Of a stretch of 64,000 nucleotides of DNA, positions 12,481 through 23,497 are shown one piece after another (within the stretch, counting starts at the first letter, position 1; every line of letters starts with the position of its first letter). Source of the stretch: Dermatemys mawii. Taxonomy: Eukaryota; Chordata; Testudines; Dermatemydidae. The position numbers and the translations under genes are program-made. The notes under the pieces were generated by a model. That model saw only the letters and a list, made by a program, of their open reading frames with translations, searched no databases and had not been told where the DNA came from. Location: NCBI GenBank assembly GCA_007922305.1, contig ML677334.1, positions 56,532,720 through 56,596,719 on the forward strand. The letters are read 5' to 3'.

Positions 12481-13775
12481 CTTTTTTTTTTACTGTACAA
12501 GGTTTATAAAGAAGCATATTTAATTTTGTGAATGCTAACCCCAGCAACAACTCAAACAAATTAAGGGTACAAAAGACCCTATATAGTAAATAGCCCTATA
12601 GGACTATTTATATCACATCTGACCTCTTTCCTGATTTAGACCTGCTTAATATGGTGCATTGGTGTTTGTGAAGACTGTAATTAATTGCTCCTCGTCGACT
12701 GATACACTTGATTTAGAAACAAAGCAAATCTGCATACTGCATTCAACATTAGCAAACATCAAAGGGCATAGTCTATTAATTGTTAATAATTTATGCATGT
12801 GTGTATGTGTGGGGGGGCTGTTATAATATTTTCCTTTAATATGAGAGGCCAGCAGGGTACATTTATTGTAAAATAAGTTTAACGTGATCTTAACTGATCA
12901 GTAAGATAAAGTAAAAGTGTGTGGAAATGGAGGCTGTTAGATTTCTAGATGAAATGACTGCTGTTGGCATTTGCAAGAAATGTTTGGTGTGTGGTGGAGA
13001 GGAGATATGTCACAGAGAAAAGAATGAGCAAGAGAGGACATGAATAACAGAAAAGGGCTGTGTTTGACGTATTTGTGAGTTCATATGTTACATAGATATA
13101 AATTAAAGAAGTATTTTAAAAAATGATAGAGCCCATAGCTGATGATAAAAGCATTTCTGAGTTTTGCTATTGGGAGAGTCTGCAAACAAATTGTACAGAG
13201 AATATGTGCATCAGTTAACTGCTGCTACATTTTCACTGGAATTTTTATATTTTGCTTACCCACTGTGGTACCCACAGCACCACAAACAAACTATAACTTA
13301 AACATACATTTGTATAGGAAACTAGGTCCCAAGAAAGATTTTCTTGCTGTTATTAACCTTGCTGTCTTAATCATATACACACATACATATGTGGAGGGGA
13401 GCACAGGAAATATTTGCTAATGCAAAAACAAATGGCTATTCAATAATTGACTGAACACTGAACCAGTCTGGAACAATTTCAAAGTATCTGAAGTTGAGGT
13501 GGATCTGAACTGATTTTCAAAACCAGATCTGTTTAAATTTGGGGGGAGGGTGTTGATAGTAGCTGAATTCAATCCCCTAGATCTGAACTTGTCACTATGG
13601 TTTTTAGTTTATATTGGATATGAAATGGAAGAAGCCTGGTTTTCTGAATCTGGTTCAGATTTGGACCAAGATGGAACCCATAAGCGAACAAATGTTCTCA
13701 TGACTTTTTGTTGTCATTTTGGAAGAATGGCTTGCGAAGGTTTGATGCCATTGAATCCACACACAAGCTTTAGTG
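12481..13775. other. No gene recognised
   Basis: AT-rich; a short TG tract followed by seven G residues sits at about 12797-12818. Frames of 92 and 95 codons at 13142-13420 and 13550-13837 have no recognisable domains, and the second runs into the neighbouring transposon. Confidence 0.4.
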
Positions 13776-13965
13776 AGGCCAGATCTACACTGCAAACTTA
13801 CATTGGTATAACTATGTCACTCAGCGGGGTTGAATAATTCCCAGTGTAGACAGAGGCTATGTCAACGGGAAGGCTTCTCCTGTCAACATAGCTATCGACT
13901 CTTGAGAGGGTGGATTAACTATGCTTCACTAAAGTGCTGCAGTATTTTAAGTGTGGATCTGCCCT
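13776..13965. mobile_element. GTCTACACT-type non-autonomous DNA transposon (MITE)
   Basis: Terminal inverted repeats of about 17 bp: left 'AGGCCAGATCTACACTG', right end in reverse complement 'AGGGCAGATCCACACTT'. Inside there is a second palindrome, 'gtcaacgggaaggcttctcc' matched by the following 'tgtcaacatag', and the 'ttcactaaagtgctgcag' block near the right end. It encodes nothing. The TIR is related to that of the element at 8489-8788, which suggests the same superfamily. A 3 bp TGA flanks both ends if the TIR is taken to start at GGCC, which is weak support. Confidence 0.7.
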
Positions 13966-15879
13966 GAGTTTGCCACCAAACTGAATTCTGAATCGTCTTC
14001 CAGATCTAGGTCCAAAGCCCTTAGATCCAGCTGTTCTTTGAAAACATATAGAGTAATTTTTTTTAAAAAAGTGCCTAAGTGAATTAGGAGTTTGTGGACT
14101 TGCATAGATGAACACTTAGTTTGTGGCAAGTTGGCAGAATATACCCTGCATTGCCCTGCTGCACACTAAACATCTTTGTGGACCCTGCTGCACTGAAAGT
14201 TCCCTGGTACACTTTAATCTGCTCTTGTTTCAAAGTGGGATAGATCACAGCAGACTAAGGAATTTTTAGTGCATGGCAGCAGGGTCCCCAGCAAGCCAGT
14301 ATGGGGCCAGTTCTTCACTCTATTACACACCAGGGGTAGTTGATTATTTTTTGTCAAGGTCCAGATTTATTGGTCAAGGTACAGTCAAGGCCCATACTCC
14401 AGATAAATATTTTTCTCACTGCAATAACAATATTTATGCTAGGTAAATAAAAAGATTTTGGGGTCCATGCAAAAGTGTCTGGTGGTCTAGATTTGGCCCA
14501 CATTCCATCTGTTGACTACCTCTGATTTAGAAAAACCTTCAGTTCTATTGAAAGTCAATGACTTTTAGGCAATGAATTTCAATGGAACTTTGGCACCAAA
14601 GTGATATAAGTACTTTTGAAAACAGGACTGAGTCTCTTAAGTCAGTTATTCACTTTTGAAAATTTTTCCCATGGTTACTCTTCAAATTTTGTAAAGAAGA
14701 TGGGAAGTTTTAATAATTTGGCCTAACTAGTAACCACTGCCACTAGGCTTTCAGCTTGCAAAGACATAATTGCATTGACCTACGTGTATTAGTAAACCCT
14801 ATGGCATTACTCAGAAATACTGCTTTCCAAAAGTAGCATTTCCAGGAATAACATAAAAACCTGCTATGTGGCTAGTATCCGATACAGAGGTTGGATATCT
14901 GAGGGGCAAGTCATTACTTGATCACTCCATTGGTTCTCAGATATCTAATTCACCCTCTTGTACATCTGCCTTCTATTTTCTAAAATCAACTTAAGATCAA
15001 TGGACATCAAAATGGGAAAGTCATTTAAAAATCCCCAAAGACAACACACCCACATTTCTTTAAATAGTACTGCATTTTGGGAATGGGATTTGAATGTTTC
15101 ACAGAATAAGTCTGCAAATGTTATGTTGAAGAAATGGTGTCAGCAGTAATAAAAGAGCAGAAAAACATGGGAACAAAAATGTGACTTCTCACATCCAAAG
15201 AGCTGACAAGAAATTCAGATGCTCGGGGAACAAGAATAGCACTCCGTTGGCGCTGTCAGCTCAAGTTAGATGGTAACGCAGTCACCTGACCAAACAGAAA
15301 CATATGGCCCTTGGTAATAGTAGTCTTCACAATTACACTTGCAAGCAACATTATGTTTTGTAAATATTGCTGTGATGTTGCTTTCTCTGTAGAGTACTTG
15401 TGTTTGTTTAAATGGTACTAGCCTTTAAAAATAATGTGCTCTCTGCCTCTTGCTGTTCTAAAAATTGTTCTGCTGATAGACCACCCTCTTTCCATGAGCT
15501 GGGAGGCTTTTATAAAAACCTTTTAGCCTCCGCAATTTACTTGATTAGTGGTTCTTTAATATCGTCTTCCTCAGCTTTGTTCTCACAGGTCACACCCAGT
15601 TTTATAGAGCGTCAGCCGCTGAAATCTTGATTGCTGATTGAGCATCTCCTAAGCATCATTTTTAAATGCTTATGTGCTGGCTACGTGGGAGGTAAAAGAA
15701 CAAATCCTTTGGCTCTTCTCCAGCATCCATGACATCTCAGTCAGCATATATTTTTGGGTATCATTAATCTTCGATATGTCTACTGTGTGAGTGATTTGAG
15801 TTCCTCCTAATTGTGAAGAAATTGCTGGTTATACTGTGAAGAAAATTGACTGGAATCAGCCTGAACTGTCTTTATGTAG
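13966..15879. other. No gene recognised
   Basis: AT-rich DNA. A short dispersed repeat with 'aaagtcaatgac' and 'aatttcaatgg' arms lies near 14540-14640. A small hairpin (ggaggct / agcctcc) spans about 15499-15530. Nothing here supports an exon. Confidence 0.4.
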
Positions 15880-16440
15880 GAAGGCAGAACAGTGTCTTTT
15901 GGGGGCCAATACTGCATTGTCTCTACTTGAATTTCAGATAGTAGTGCATTCTGTCTGAGGAACTGTGGGTGTTGGAAGAACTTGTACCACAACCAGTGAC
16001 ATGTATCCACATTCATCCCAGTGAAAGCTAGTGGGGAGATACTGGGATGAGAACTAATAGAGATTGTCAAGGCCTTCCTTAAGGAGGGGAAGCTGCCAGC
16101 TCCTTTGAAAGAACCACACAGTGTTCTATGCTCTGGAAATCATCACCTGATATTGACAGTCTTGCTAACTATCAGCCTTTTATATAATCTTCCATTTATA
16201 GTTTAGATTATCAAAAAAGTTGTGAACAACTCTCATAATATCTAGATGCCTCTGATTTCTTTGACCCTTGTAAATCTGGGTACCTGCCTAGGTGTGGTAA
16301 CGATGATTGTGATAACTGCATTGGTTGATAGTTTTCTCGTAGTGATGGATGAAAATAAGTATCCTTACTGATATTGTTAGATTGTGATCAAAGATCTCAA
16401 GGACAGGCGAAGTGTTGCTAATGTTCTTGCAGATCTTTAG
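15880..16440 (+). mobile_element. L2-type LINE reverse transcriptase remnant, left part
   Basis: Translating the plus strand with frame changes gives the L2 signature order: a Pro-Ser-Ser-rich segment leading into 'IVKA', then 'LKEGKLPAPLKE' (about 16072-16110), then an 'ANYQP' version of the N-Y-R-P motif near 16165, then 'DPCKSGYLPR', equivalent to the family's D-P-x-Q-S-G-F-R-P block. Many stops and shifts mark it as long dead. The continuation of the same LINE appears after 19370 on the same strand, so about 2.9 kb of later insertions split it. Confidence 0.65.
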
Positions 16441-16479
16441 GGGAGTGGCTAGAGCTGTTTTCAAGTAGCCTCATTCTGA

Positions 16480-16912
16480 TCTCATAGGTTAGATCAGGCC
16501 TGCAGAACTTGGAAAGCAGCGAGGGCCATATTACTGCAAAAAAAACAGCTGCAGGCCGAAAAGCCCCGCCCTCGCCCCACCCCCATCCGCTTCCCCCCAC
16601 CCCACTACTTGGCTTGCCCCACCCCTACTTACTCCCCGCGGGCCGCATAGTGAGCCTGTGCGGGCTGCATGTGGCCCCCGGGCCACATGTTGTGCAGGCC
16701 TGGGTTAGATACTAGGAAAACTTTCTAAGAATAGTTAAGTACTAGAAGATGACTAAGTGAGGCTATGGAATCCTTATCACTAAAGGTTTTTAAGAACAGA
16801 TTAGACAAACATGTGTCAGGGATGATCGATGTGTACTTGGTCCTGCCCAGGGAGAATGGACTGGATGAGCTTTCAAATTCCCTTCCAGCTCTACATTTCT
16901 ATGTTCTGTGGC
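16480..16912 (+). mobile_element. CR1 LINE 3' UTR, split by a hAT element
   Basis: After the hAT insertion the plus strand reads 'actaggaaaactttctaag', 'ggtttttaagaacaga', 'acttggtcctgccca', 'ttcccttccagctctac' and ends 'atttctatgttctgtg', the standard order of a turtle CR1 3' UTR and tail. The upstream part ('ctcataggttagat') continues on the other side of the hAT insertion at 16495-16702. No coding part is left. Confidence 0.85.
16495..16702. mobile_element. hAT-type MITE with perfect 8 bp duplication
   Basis: A 208 bp element bounded by 'CAGGCCTGCAGAAC' and the inverted 'CAGGCCTGCACAAC' (right end read backwards). It is flanked on both sides by the identical 8 bp GGTTAGAT (16487-16494 and 16703-16710). 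CA-start TIRs and an 8 bp duplication define the hAT superfamily. The interior is GC-rich, with 'gcgggccgcatag' and 'ggcccccgggcc'. It sits inside a CR1 3' UTR and is therefore younger than that CR1. No coding capacity. Confidence 0.93.
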
Positions 16913-17054
16913 GTCTTTGAGAGATCCCAGATAATAGTGTCCGTCTATTGAATTTTAGGGTGCAATTCACACCATTTGAAAAACATGTCTTTTAAAGTTC
17001 ACGAAAACATCAATTGTATTCAAGTCCTGGGCAGACCAGTTTTCTATGTTGTTC

Positions 17055-19225
17055 AAACACTGACTTTCATAGAAACACAGAAGATTAGAGTTGGAAGAGA
17101 ACTCAGGAGGTCCTCAAAGCAGGACCAACCGGAAATAAATTATTCCAGCCAGGGCTTTGTCAAACTGGGCCTTAAAAACCTCCCTAGGTAGGCCATTCCA
17201 GTGTTTCACCACCCTCCTATTGAAATAGTTTTTCTAATATCCAACCTAGACCTCCTCCACTGCAACTTGAGACCATTGCTCGTTGTTCTGTCATCTGCCA
17301 CCACTGAGAACAGCCTAGCTCCATCCTCTTTGGAACCCCCCCTTAAGGTAGTTGAAGGCTACTATCAAATCCCCCCCTCACTCTTCTCTTCTGCAGACTA
17401 AATAAGCCCATTTCCATCAGTCTCTCCTCACAAATCATGTGCCACAGTCCCTTTATTATTTTCCTTGCCCTCTGCTGGACTCTCTCCAATTTGTTCACAT
17501 CCTTTCTGTAGTGGGGAGTAAAAAACTGGACACAGTACTCCAGATGTGGCCTCACCAGTGCCAAATAGAGGGGAATGATCACGTCCCTCGATCTACTGGC
17601 AATGATCCTACTAATGCAGCCCAATATGCCATTAGTCTTCTTGGCAATGAGGCCAAACTGTTGACTCATACCCAGCTTCTCATCAATCGTAATCCCCAGG
17701 TGCTTTTCTGCAGAACTTCTGAGTAGCAGTTGGTCCCCAGTCTATAGCAGTGCATGGGATTCTTCCATCCTAAGTAGAGGAGTCTGGACTTTTCATTGTT
17801 GAAACTCATTAAATATTTTTTAGCCCAATCCTCCAATTTGTCTAGGTCACTATGGACCCTGTCCCTACCCTCCAGTTTATCTACCTCTACCCCCAGCTTA
17901 GTGTCATCTGCGAACTTGCTGAGCGTGCAATCCATCCCATTATCCAGATCATTAATGAAGACGTTGAATAAAACTGGCCCCTGGACAGACCTCATGAGCA
18001 CTCTGCTGGATACTGGCTGCCAACTAGACACTGAGCCATTGATCACTACCCATTGAGCCCAATGTTCTAGCCAGCTTTCTATTCACCCTATAATCTATTT
18101 ATCCAGTCCATACTTTTTAAACTTGCTGGCAAGAATACTGTGGGAGACGGTATCAGAAGCTTTGCTAAAGTCAAGACATATCACGTCCACCGCTTTCCCT
18201 ATATCCACAGAACTCATTAGCTCATCATAGAAGGCAATCTGGTTGGTCTGCCATGACTTGTCCTTGGTGAATCCATGTTGATTGTTTCTGATCACCTTCC
18301 TCTCCTCGAAGTGAGGTTAGGCTGACCAGTCTGTTATTCCCCAGATTCTCCTTCTTTTTTTTAAAGATGGGAACTATATTTGCCTTTTTCCAATTGTTGG
18401 GACCTCCCCCGATCACCACGAGTTTTCAAAGACAATGGCCAATGGTTCTGCAATCACTTCAGCCATCTGCCTCAGCATGCTTGGATGCATTAGATCCAGC
18501 CCCATGGACTTGTGCATGTCCAGCTTTTCTAAACAGTCCTAAACCTGTTCTTTCACCACTGAGGGCTGCTCAGCTCCTCCCCATAATGTGCTGCCCAGTA
18601 TAGCAGTTTGGGAGCTGGCCTTGTCTGTTAAGACTGAGGCAAAAAAAACCATTGACTACTTCAGCTTTTTTCCAAATCATCTGTCATTAGGCTACCTCCC
18701 CCATTCAGTAAGGGTTCTGAACTTTCCCTGGCCTTCTTGCTGCTAACATACCTGTAGAAAGCTCTCTTTTTATCCTTCACATCCCTTGCTAGCTGCAATG
18801 CCAAGTGTGCTTTGGCTTGCCTGATTGATTACACCTCTGCATTCTCGAGCAATATTTTTATACTCCTCCCTAGTCATCTATCCAAGTTTCCACTTCTTGT
18901 AAGCTTCCTTTTTGTGTTTAAGCTCACCAAAGATTTTTCTGTTAAGCCAAGCTGGTTGCCAGACATATTTACTATTGTATCTGCACTGGGGGTAGTTGTT
19001 CCTGCATCCTCAATATGGCTTTTTTAAAATACAGCCAGCTCTCTTGGACTCCTTTCCCTCTCATATTAGCCTCCCAGAGGATCCTTCCCATCAGTTCCCT
19101 GAGGGAGTCAAAGTCTGCTTTTCTGAAGACCAGGGTCTGTATTCTGCTGCTCTCCTTTCTTCCTTTTGTCAGGATCCTGAGCTTGACCATCTCATGGTCA
19201 CTGCTGCCCAGAGGATATCCATAAT
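17055..19225 (-). mobile_element. CR1 LINE, 5'-truncated, most of the reverse transcriptase present
   Basis: About 2.2 kb on the minus strand in several frames. In sense order: the segment between endonuclease and RT (18972-19190, 'FRKADFDSLRELMGRI'); the start of RT ('WKKANIVPIFKKK', 18225-18419); 'QHGFTK' and 'LDFSKASDTV' (18095-18295, where the family has LDFSKAFDTV); 'GPVLFNVFINDLD' and the catalytic FADD at 17903-17914; then 'SALVRPHLEYCVQ'-type C-terminal sequence (17343-17669) and the 3' UTR down to 17060. The endonuclease domain is missing. At least three frame changes and stops show it cannot make an enzyme. The CR1 tail wording at 17066-17110 is diverged. It interrupts an L2 copy of the opposite orientation. 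Confidence 0.93.
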
Positions 19226-19369
19226 AATATCAGAGGACATCCATAACTCCACATGCAGCATTGTCACATATATTCCACAATGATATTACTGATCAGCATG
19301 TTGCTAATTTTCAAACAATACCTCACAAAGCGTAGTTTGTACTGATATCATTGCAATAGTGTGTAGGAT

Positions 19370-20045
19370 GTAATTCAGGGATGCTTAGGGTCATGCTGGT
19401 ATTGCTTTTCTTCGAAAGGAGAACATTCCTGTGGAATACTGAAGGTTTTCATCTTGCTCTCCCTTTTGTTCAATATGTATACAAGGCCATCAGTAAGGTA
19501 GTAAGGAAGCACAAATAGCACATCTGCTGCATATCTCTATTTCTTTTGACTCAGATGATGTGTTGGATGCCTTTCTTAGTGCCTGGTGCACAGGAGAGCA
19601 CAGATGAAAGCAAGCTGGCTGAGGTTTGTTCTGGATAAAATAAGTGATGTTAGTGGACTAGGCTTGAGAAAGATTTTGCAAGGATTATATCTGCTACTCT
19701 AATTATTTGCCTGCCATTTCTTACTCCTGTAGATATCCAGGGTTTTAGCATTCATTTGAATGTGGCTAGGAGTTTGTAACTTCTTTTCTTATGCCAGTCT
19801 CACTGTTATGATTCATTCATTTGTCATCTTAAGTCTAGATTATAGATACATGCTCTACTTCAGGCTACATCCTAAATCCATTTGGAAACTCAAGATGGTG
19901 CACAATGCAGTGACAAGGGTAACTCACTATGTGCTTATTACAGTGGTGATCTGCAATAAGCACCTGTAGGATTCCAGGTAGAATTTCAGGTGCAGATTGT
20001 GACCTATATAGTTCTTAATTGCCTGAGATTCTCCACTTGAGAAAC
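19370..20045 (+). mobile_element. L2-type LINE remnant, right part
   Basis: Plus-strand frames resemble the C-terminal half of an L2 ORF2: 'FVQYVYKAISK' near 19460 (family pattern L-F-N-x-Y-M-K-P-L), 'SDDVLDAFLSAW' near 19550, and 'SLDYRYMLYFRLHPKSIWK' with 'LKMVHNAVTRVT' at about 19830-19930 (family pattern S-x-L-D-Y-C-N-A-L-Y, then L-x-x-V-Q-N-A-A-A-R). It follows in order from the left part at 15880-16440. Heavily decayed. Confidence 0.6.
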
Positions 20046-20076
20046 TACATCTTGGTGACAAATATAAGTCAACCCA

Positions 20077-20123
20077 ATTAATATACTACTGGAAGTCATT
20101 CAGACTTCCAGTAGTATATTAAT
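20077..20123. repeat. Perfect 21 bp inverted repeat, 5-base loop
   Basis: Left arm 20077-20097, loop ATTCA 20098-20102, right arm 20103-20123. Every one of the 21 pairs matches; the arms begin with ATTAATATACTA and end with GGAAGTC. It lies between the dead L2 and a SINE. A perfect stem in otherwise diverged DNA suggests recent formation, for example by template switching during replication. A small-RNA precursor is possible but unsupported. Confidence 0.97.
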
Positions 20124-20149
20124 GATGTGATGAAAAGAGCCGTATTAGG

Positions 20150-20355
20150 ATAGAATTCTGGGGGGAAGAATATCTCAGTGACCTGCTAAACCCAGGGTTG
20201 TGAGCTCAGTCCTTGAGGGGACCATTTAGGGATCTGGGGCAAAATCTGTCAGGGATAGTACTTGGTCCTGCAAGTAAAGGCAGGGGACTCAACTCAATGA
20301 CCTTTCAAGGCCCTTCCAGTTCTATTAGAAGGTATAGCTCCATTTATTTATTTAA
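20150..20355 (+). mobile_element. tRNA-derived SINE of the turtle (Cry/PolIII) type
   Basis: The 5' part is tRNA-like: 'tatctcagtg' (A-box remnant) followed by 'acctgctaaac' and a B box at about 20195-20212 ('gggttgtgagctcagtcc'). The body has 'ggggaccatttagggatctg'. The 3' part is CR1-like ('acttggtcctgcaagt', 'caatgacctttcaaggccct') and the tail is 'ccatttatttattt'. SINEs with this layout are known from cryptodiran turtles and share their tail with CR1, which supplies the reverse transcriptase. About 13 bases between the A and B boxes appear deleted, so transcription from its own promoter is doubtful. Confidence 0.85.
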
Positions 20356-22914
20356 TAGAACAGTTGAGGCACTCAAAGTGGAGTTCTTTTGATATAAAAA
20401 GAGCGATGCTGGTAGGATGTTCTGCTTGATGGACCTTGCTTTTTAAACTCATCATCACTCCTTATTTGTTTGTCTTCAAGGTATGCTGCAAGGATTGTGA
20501 TTTTTAAGCAGATTTTTGGGGAGAGAGGAAAGTGCTTGAAGGCAAGTTTTTCAAGAGGGAAGGGGGATTCTCCCCCAAACTGGACTTTTAAAGGTACTTA
20601 AGTATCTAATGCCCATTGTGAGTTTGGCACCTAAGCACCTTTAAAAACCTGGCCCCTACAATGTAAGAGAAGCTCTTTGTCCATTTATGATACATCTCCA
20701 TACACAAATGTGATACATACATACAAATAATGTGGGAACTACCATCCTTGCCTTTGCTGCAGAAACTGCTCACCAAGGCTACAAAAATTAGCCACAAATT
20801 AGATACAGAAACATGTGGTCTTCCATTATAGCAACACTGGTGATTTGGCCCCCATCAACAACACTTACAGAATTGGTTTGTTAGTTGTCAGTCAACAAAT
20901 TTAGGTCATTTTAATCAAAGTTGACATGTTCTAGCATTAGATTATATGGCCAGACCATGTTGTTTCAGATTAGACATAATAATACTAATAGGTTTTGTCA
21001 CATCTTTACACTTAACATTCTTGAGCTAAAAATGTGCACGAATGCACTGAAGATGTGTTTTTGACTATGTCCTTGTAGAGGGGTCAGATAGAACAAGGCA
21101 TGAAGATAAAATTAATATTTTTTTGAAGACAGTTATTAGCTTGATTGCCCTACCCCTCATCCCACTACACATTGCAATTTTAATTCCTCCTGTGTAACAA
21201 GGCCTCCATCTTCCTGCTGTCCCAACCCACATTGGTATGTTCGAAGGAAATATTGGAAAGAAGCTTACCAGGAAGGGCAATAGTGTGTGACGTGGCTGCC
21301 AAAAATAACTTTTTTAGAATTGTACCATCACCCCTTTGTCCTAGTTCTAATTTGTGTGACCTCACTGCTGATCACTCTGGTAGTTTATCGTGATAGATAA
21401 TATTTAAGAAATCTGACTTTTCCACTGTACAAAAACCTAACACCTTGTCCTTTCATTTGTTGCCTCTAATAATCACTTCAGAATATATATTATATACAGA
21501 CATGTGCACGCATCCCATACGTCTAAACACAACAGACATCTCATTCCATGCTGTCTGTATGTGATGTCCGCCCATTTGGCCAACATACCAGGGACTGCAC
21601 CAGGGACCTTCAATGCTAAAAGCACGAGCTTCTACAGCTTAAGATAAAGAGCCATGGTTCTGTAGTTGGGGACTATACAAATTCATCATATATTAATCAG
21701 CACAAAGGGGCCCTTGTAACACACTCACAAATAGGATACATTACTTGCCTCTTTTCTCTGCAGTGCACCAAAATGGTGAAAACTGTGGATCAGATTCCAT
21801 GTTATTGTTAATTCATTGTAAAATTCCTTTTGACTTCACAGTGAATAATTTGTAAGACAAATTTAGTCTCTTTTTTAGTGTATGGAGTATGTGCAAAGGG
21901 ATTGTAATCTCCTCCAATGAATTTGTTATTTGAATGCATTCAATGAATAACTTTCAAACATTTTTACTTTATGGCTTGATGGTGGTTATTTAGAATGTGA
22001 GTTGTGTTAGTTAGCTGTGATTGGTCACAGACATCACATGGTCTTGTTTCCATTCCTCCACCGATGAGCTTGCACGCAATCCCAGGGTTAATTCTTGTAT
22101 GTGCAAATTGAAAATTGGGTTCCCTTGAATGCTTATGTGTGAGACTTTGAAATTTGATTTCCACAATGATTGGATTCTTATTGTTTGGAGAACAAACTCA
22201 ATGTGGGGGAGGGAGGAAAGAAGACTGAAGTTAATTCATTTCAAAACTCAAATGAATATCCATGGAAAATATTTTGCTTTGTTCATCCAGCTCTACTGAG
22301 CATCAAAACGCAAAATGGTGTTATAGTCAGAAAAAAGGATTATATTAACATGACAAATCATTGCTCAGAATAGAAATATTTATCTGCTTATTTATTATAT
22401 CCTAAGTCTTATTCTTATTCTTAATGTTTATACCCCAATCCTGCAACTTCTTGTCTGTAGACAGACTGCTATGCCCTCATAAAGTGTTACTGGAGTCAGC
22501 TGGTCTCCAAATAAGTACAGCAGACTGCTTGACCACAAGAAGTTGTGGGATTGAGGCCTGTAATAACACCCTGGTATTTCAAGCTCTGGCCCCATTGTGG
22601 TAGATTGTTATACAAACATATTAGGAAAGAGTCCCTGAAATGTATCTGCTTTCTTTAGTGTGGCACATGCATATGTGTTCACCTGAACAGCCAAATGGTT
22701 TTGTACTTTATTTAGCATCAAACAGCTAGTACGGCTCAAGATTAGTGAGTTGGGTTCCTATTTGTTTAGTCCATACTCAACAAAATTGTCAGGCAGCTGC
22801 AGCATTCCTTCCTTTCCTACTGAAGCCCTGGGTTGAAGCTGCTCCTCAGCTCCCAAGTCTCTCTCAGCCTGCTTTACTCCCACAGAGGCAGCCGGTAAGA
22901 GCCGCCTGGATAGG
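20356..22914. other. No gene recognised; short palindromic repeat at 20583-20660
   Basis: At 20583-20660 'tttaaaggtacttaag' is mirrored by 'cacctaagcacctttaaa', matching a short dispersed sauropsid repeat. A TA-rich run lies near 21485-21500. The remainder is AT-rich, without supported genes. Confidence 0.4.
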
Positions 22915-23245
22915 GTGACCCAGCTCCATGTCTGGCAGACCCCTCTGGGAACAGGAACCACAGGGAAGCCCTTCCAGCATACATCCCTAGTACCCCTCTC
23001 CCTGCACCCTGAGCTATACCCTCCCTGCACTCTTAACTACTCTCTGCCTGCATACAGCCCCAGCTACTCCCTTCCCTGCACCTTGAGCTACTCCCTGCCT
23101 GCCCATAGCCCCTATCCACTCCCCTCCTTGCTCCCACAGCCACCGCCTGTGTGCACACAGCCCCAGCTACCCCTTCTCTACACCCTGAGCTACCCACTGT
23201 GTGCAACACAGCCCCTATCTACCCTCTCCCTGTGCTCTAAGCTTT
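22915..23245. repeat. GC-rich degenerate tandem array, ~50 bp unit
   Basis: Four or more imperfect units run through about 22980-23240, each with a core like 'acagccccagctactccc' followed by 'ctgcaccttgagctac'. The 116-codon plus-strand frame across it shows the same periodicity as repeated Tyr-Ser-Leu-Pro / Cys-Thr-Leu stretches, a by-product of the array and not a protein. It abuts a hAT-type end, so it may be the expanded interior of a transposon. Confidence 0.6.
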
Positions 23246-23287
23246 TCTCAAACTTTCTGAGCTAAGCTCCCCACCTTTGAGTTATAA

Positions 23288-23497
23288 TTTTTGGTTGCAC
23301 CTCCACCCCAGACATGGGGTGAAGGTGAAGCTCCCTTCCTGGACTGCTGGGTCCTCCCCCGCCATCAATAGAAGTCAAACTATGTCTATGCTCAAGGCCC
23401 CTACCCCAAACCCTCCTATCCCCACATCCCCGCTGGGCCCTGGAATTTTTATACCATGTCAAGGGGGGGCTCAGAGAGAAAAAGGTTGAGAACCCCT
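23288..23497 (-). mobile_element. hAT-type element, one end only
   Basis: The high-coordinate end reads, in reverse complement, 'CAGGGGTTCTCAACCTTTTT' followed by the 'ctctctgagcccccc' block, a well-known hAT terminus in turtles. The partner terminus is not found on the left, where the sequence passes into the GC-rich array. The element is therefore truncated or rearranged. Confidence 0.65.

Noticed and set aside
17439..18603. Plus-strand frames opposite the CR1
   Set aside because: They are antisense shadows of the minus-strand reverse transcriptase.
20195..20212. B-box considered as a tRNA gene
   Set aside because: No cloverleaf can be completed; the CR1-like tail shows a SINE.
22915..23265. 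116-codon Pro/Leu/Tyr-rich frame
   Set aside because: Periodic because of the tandem array; no protein family.
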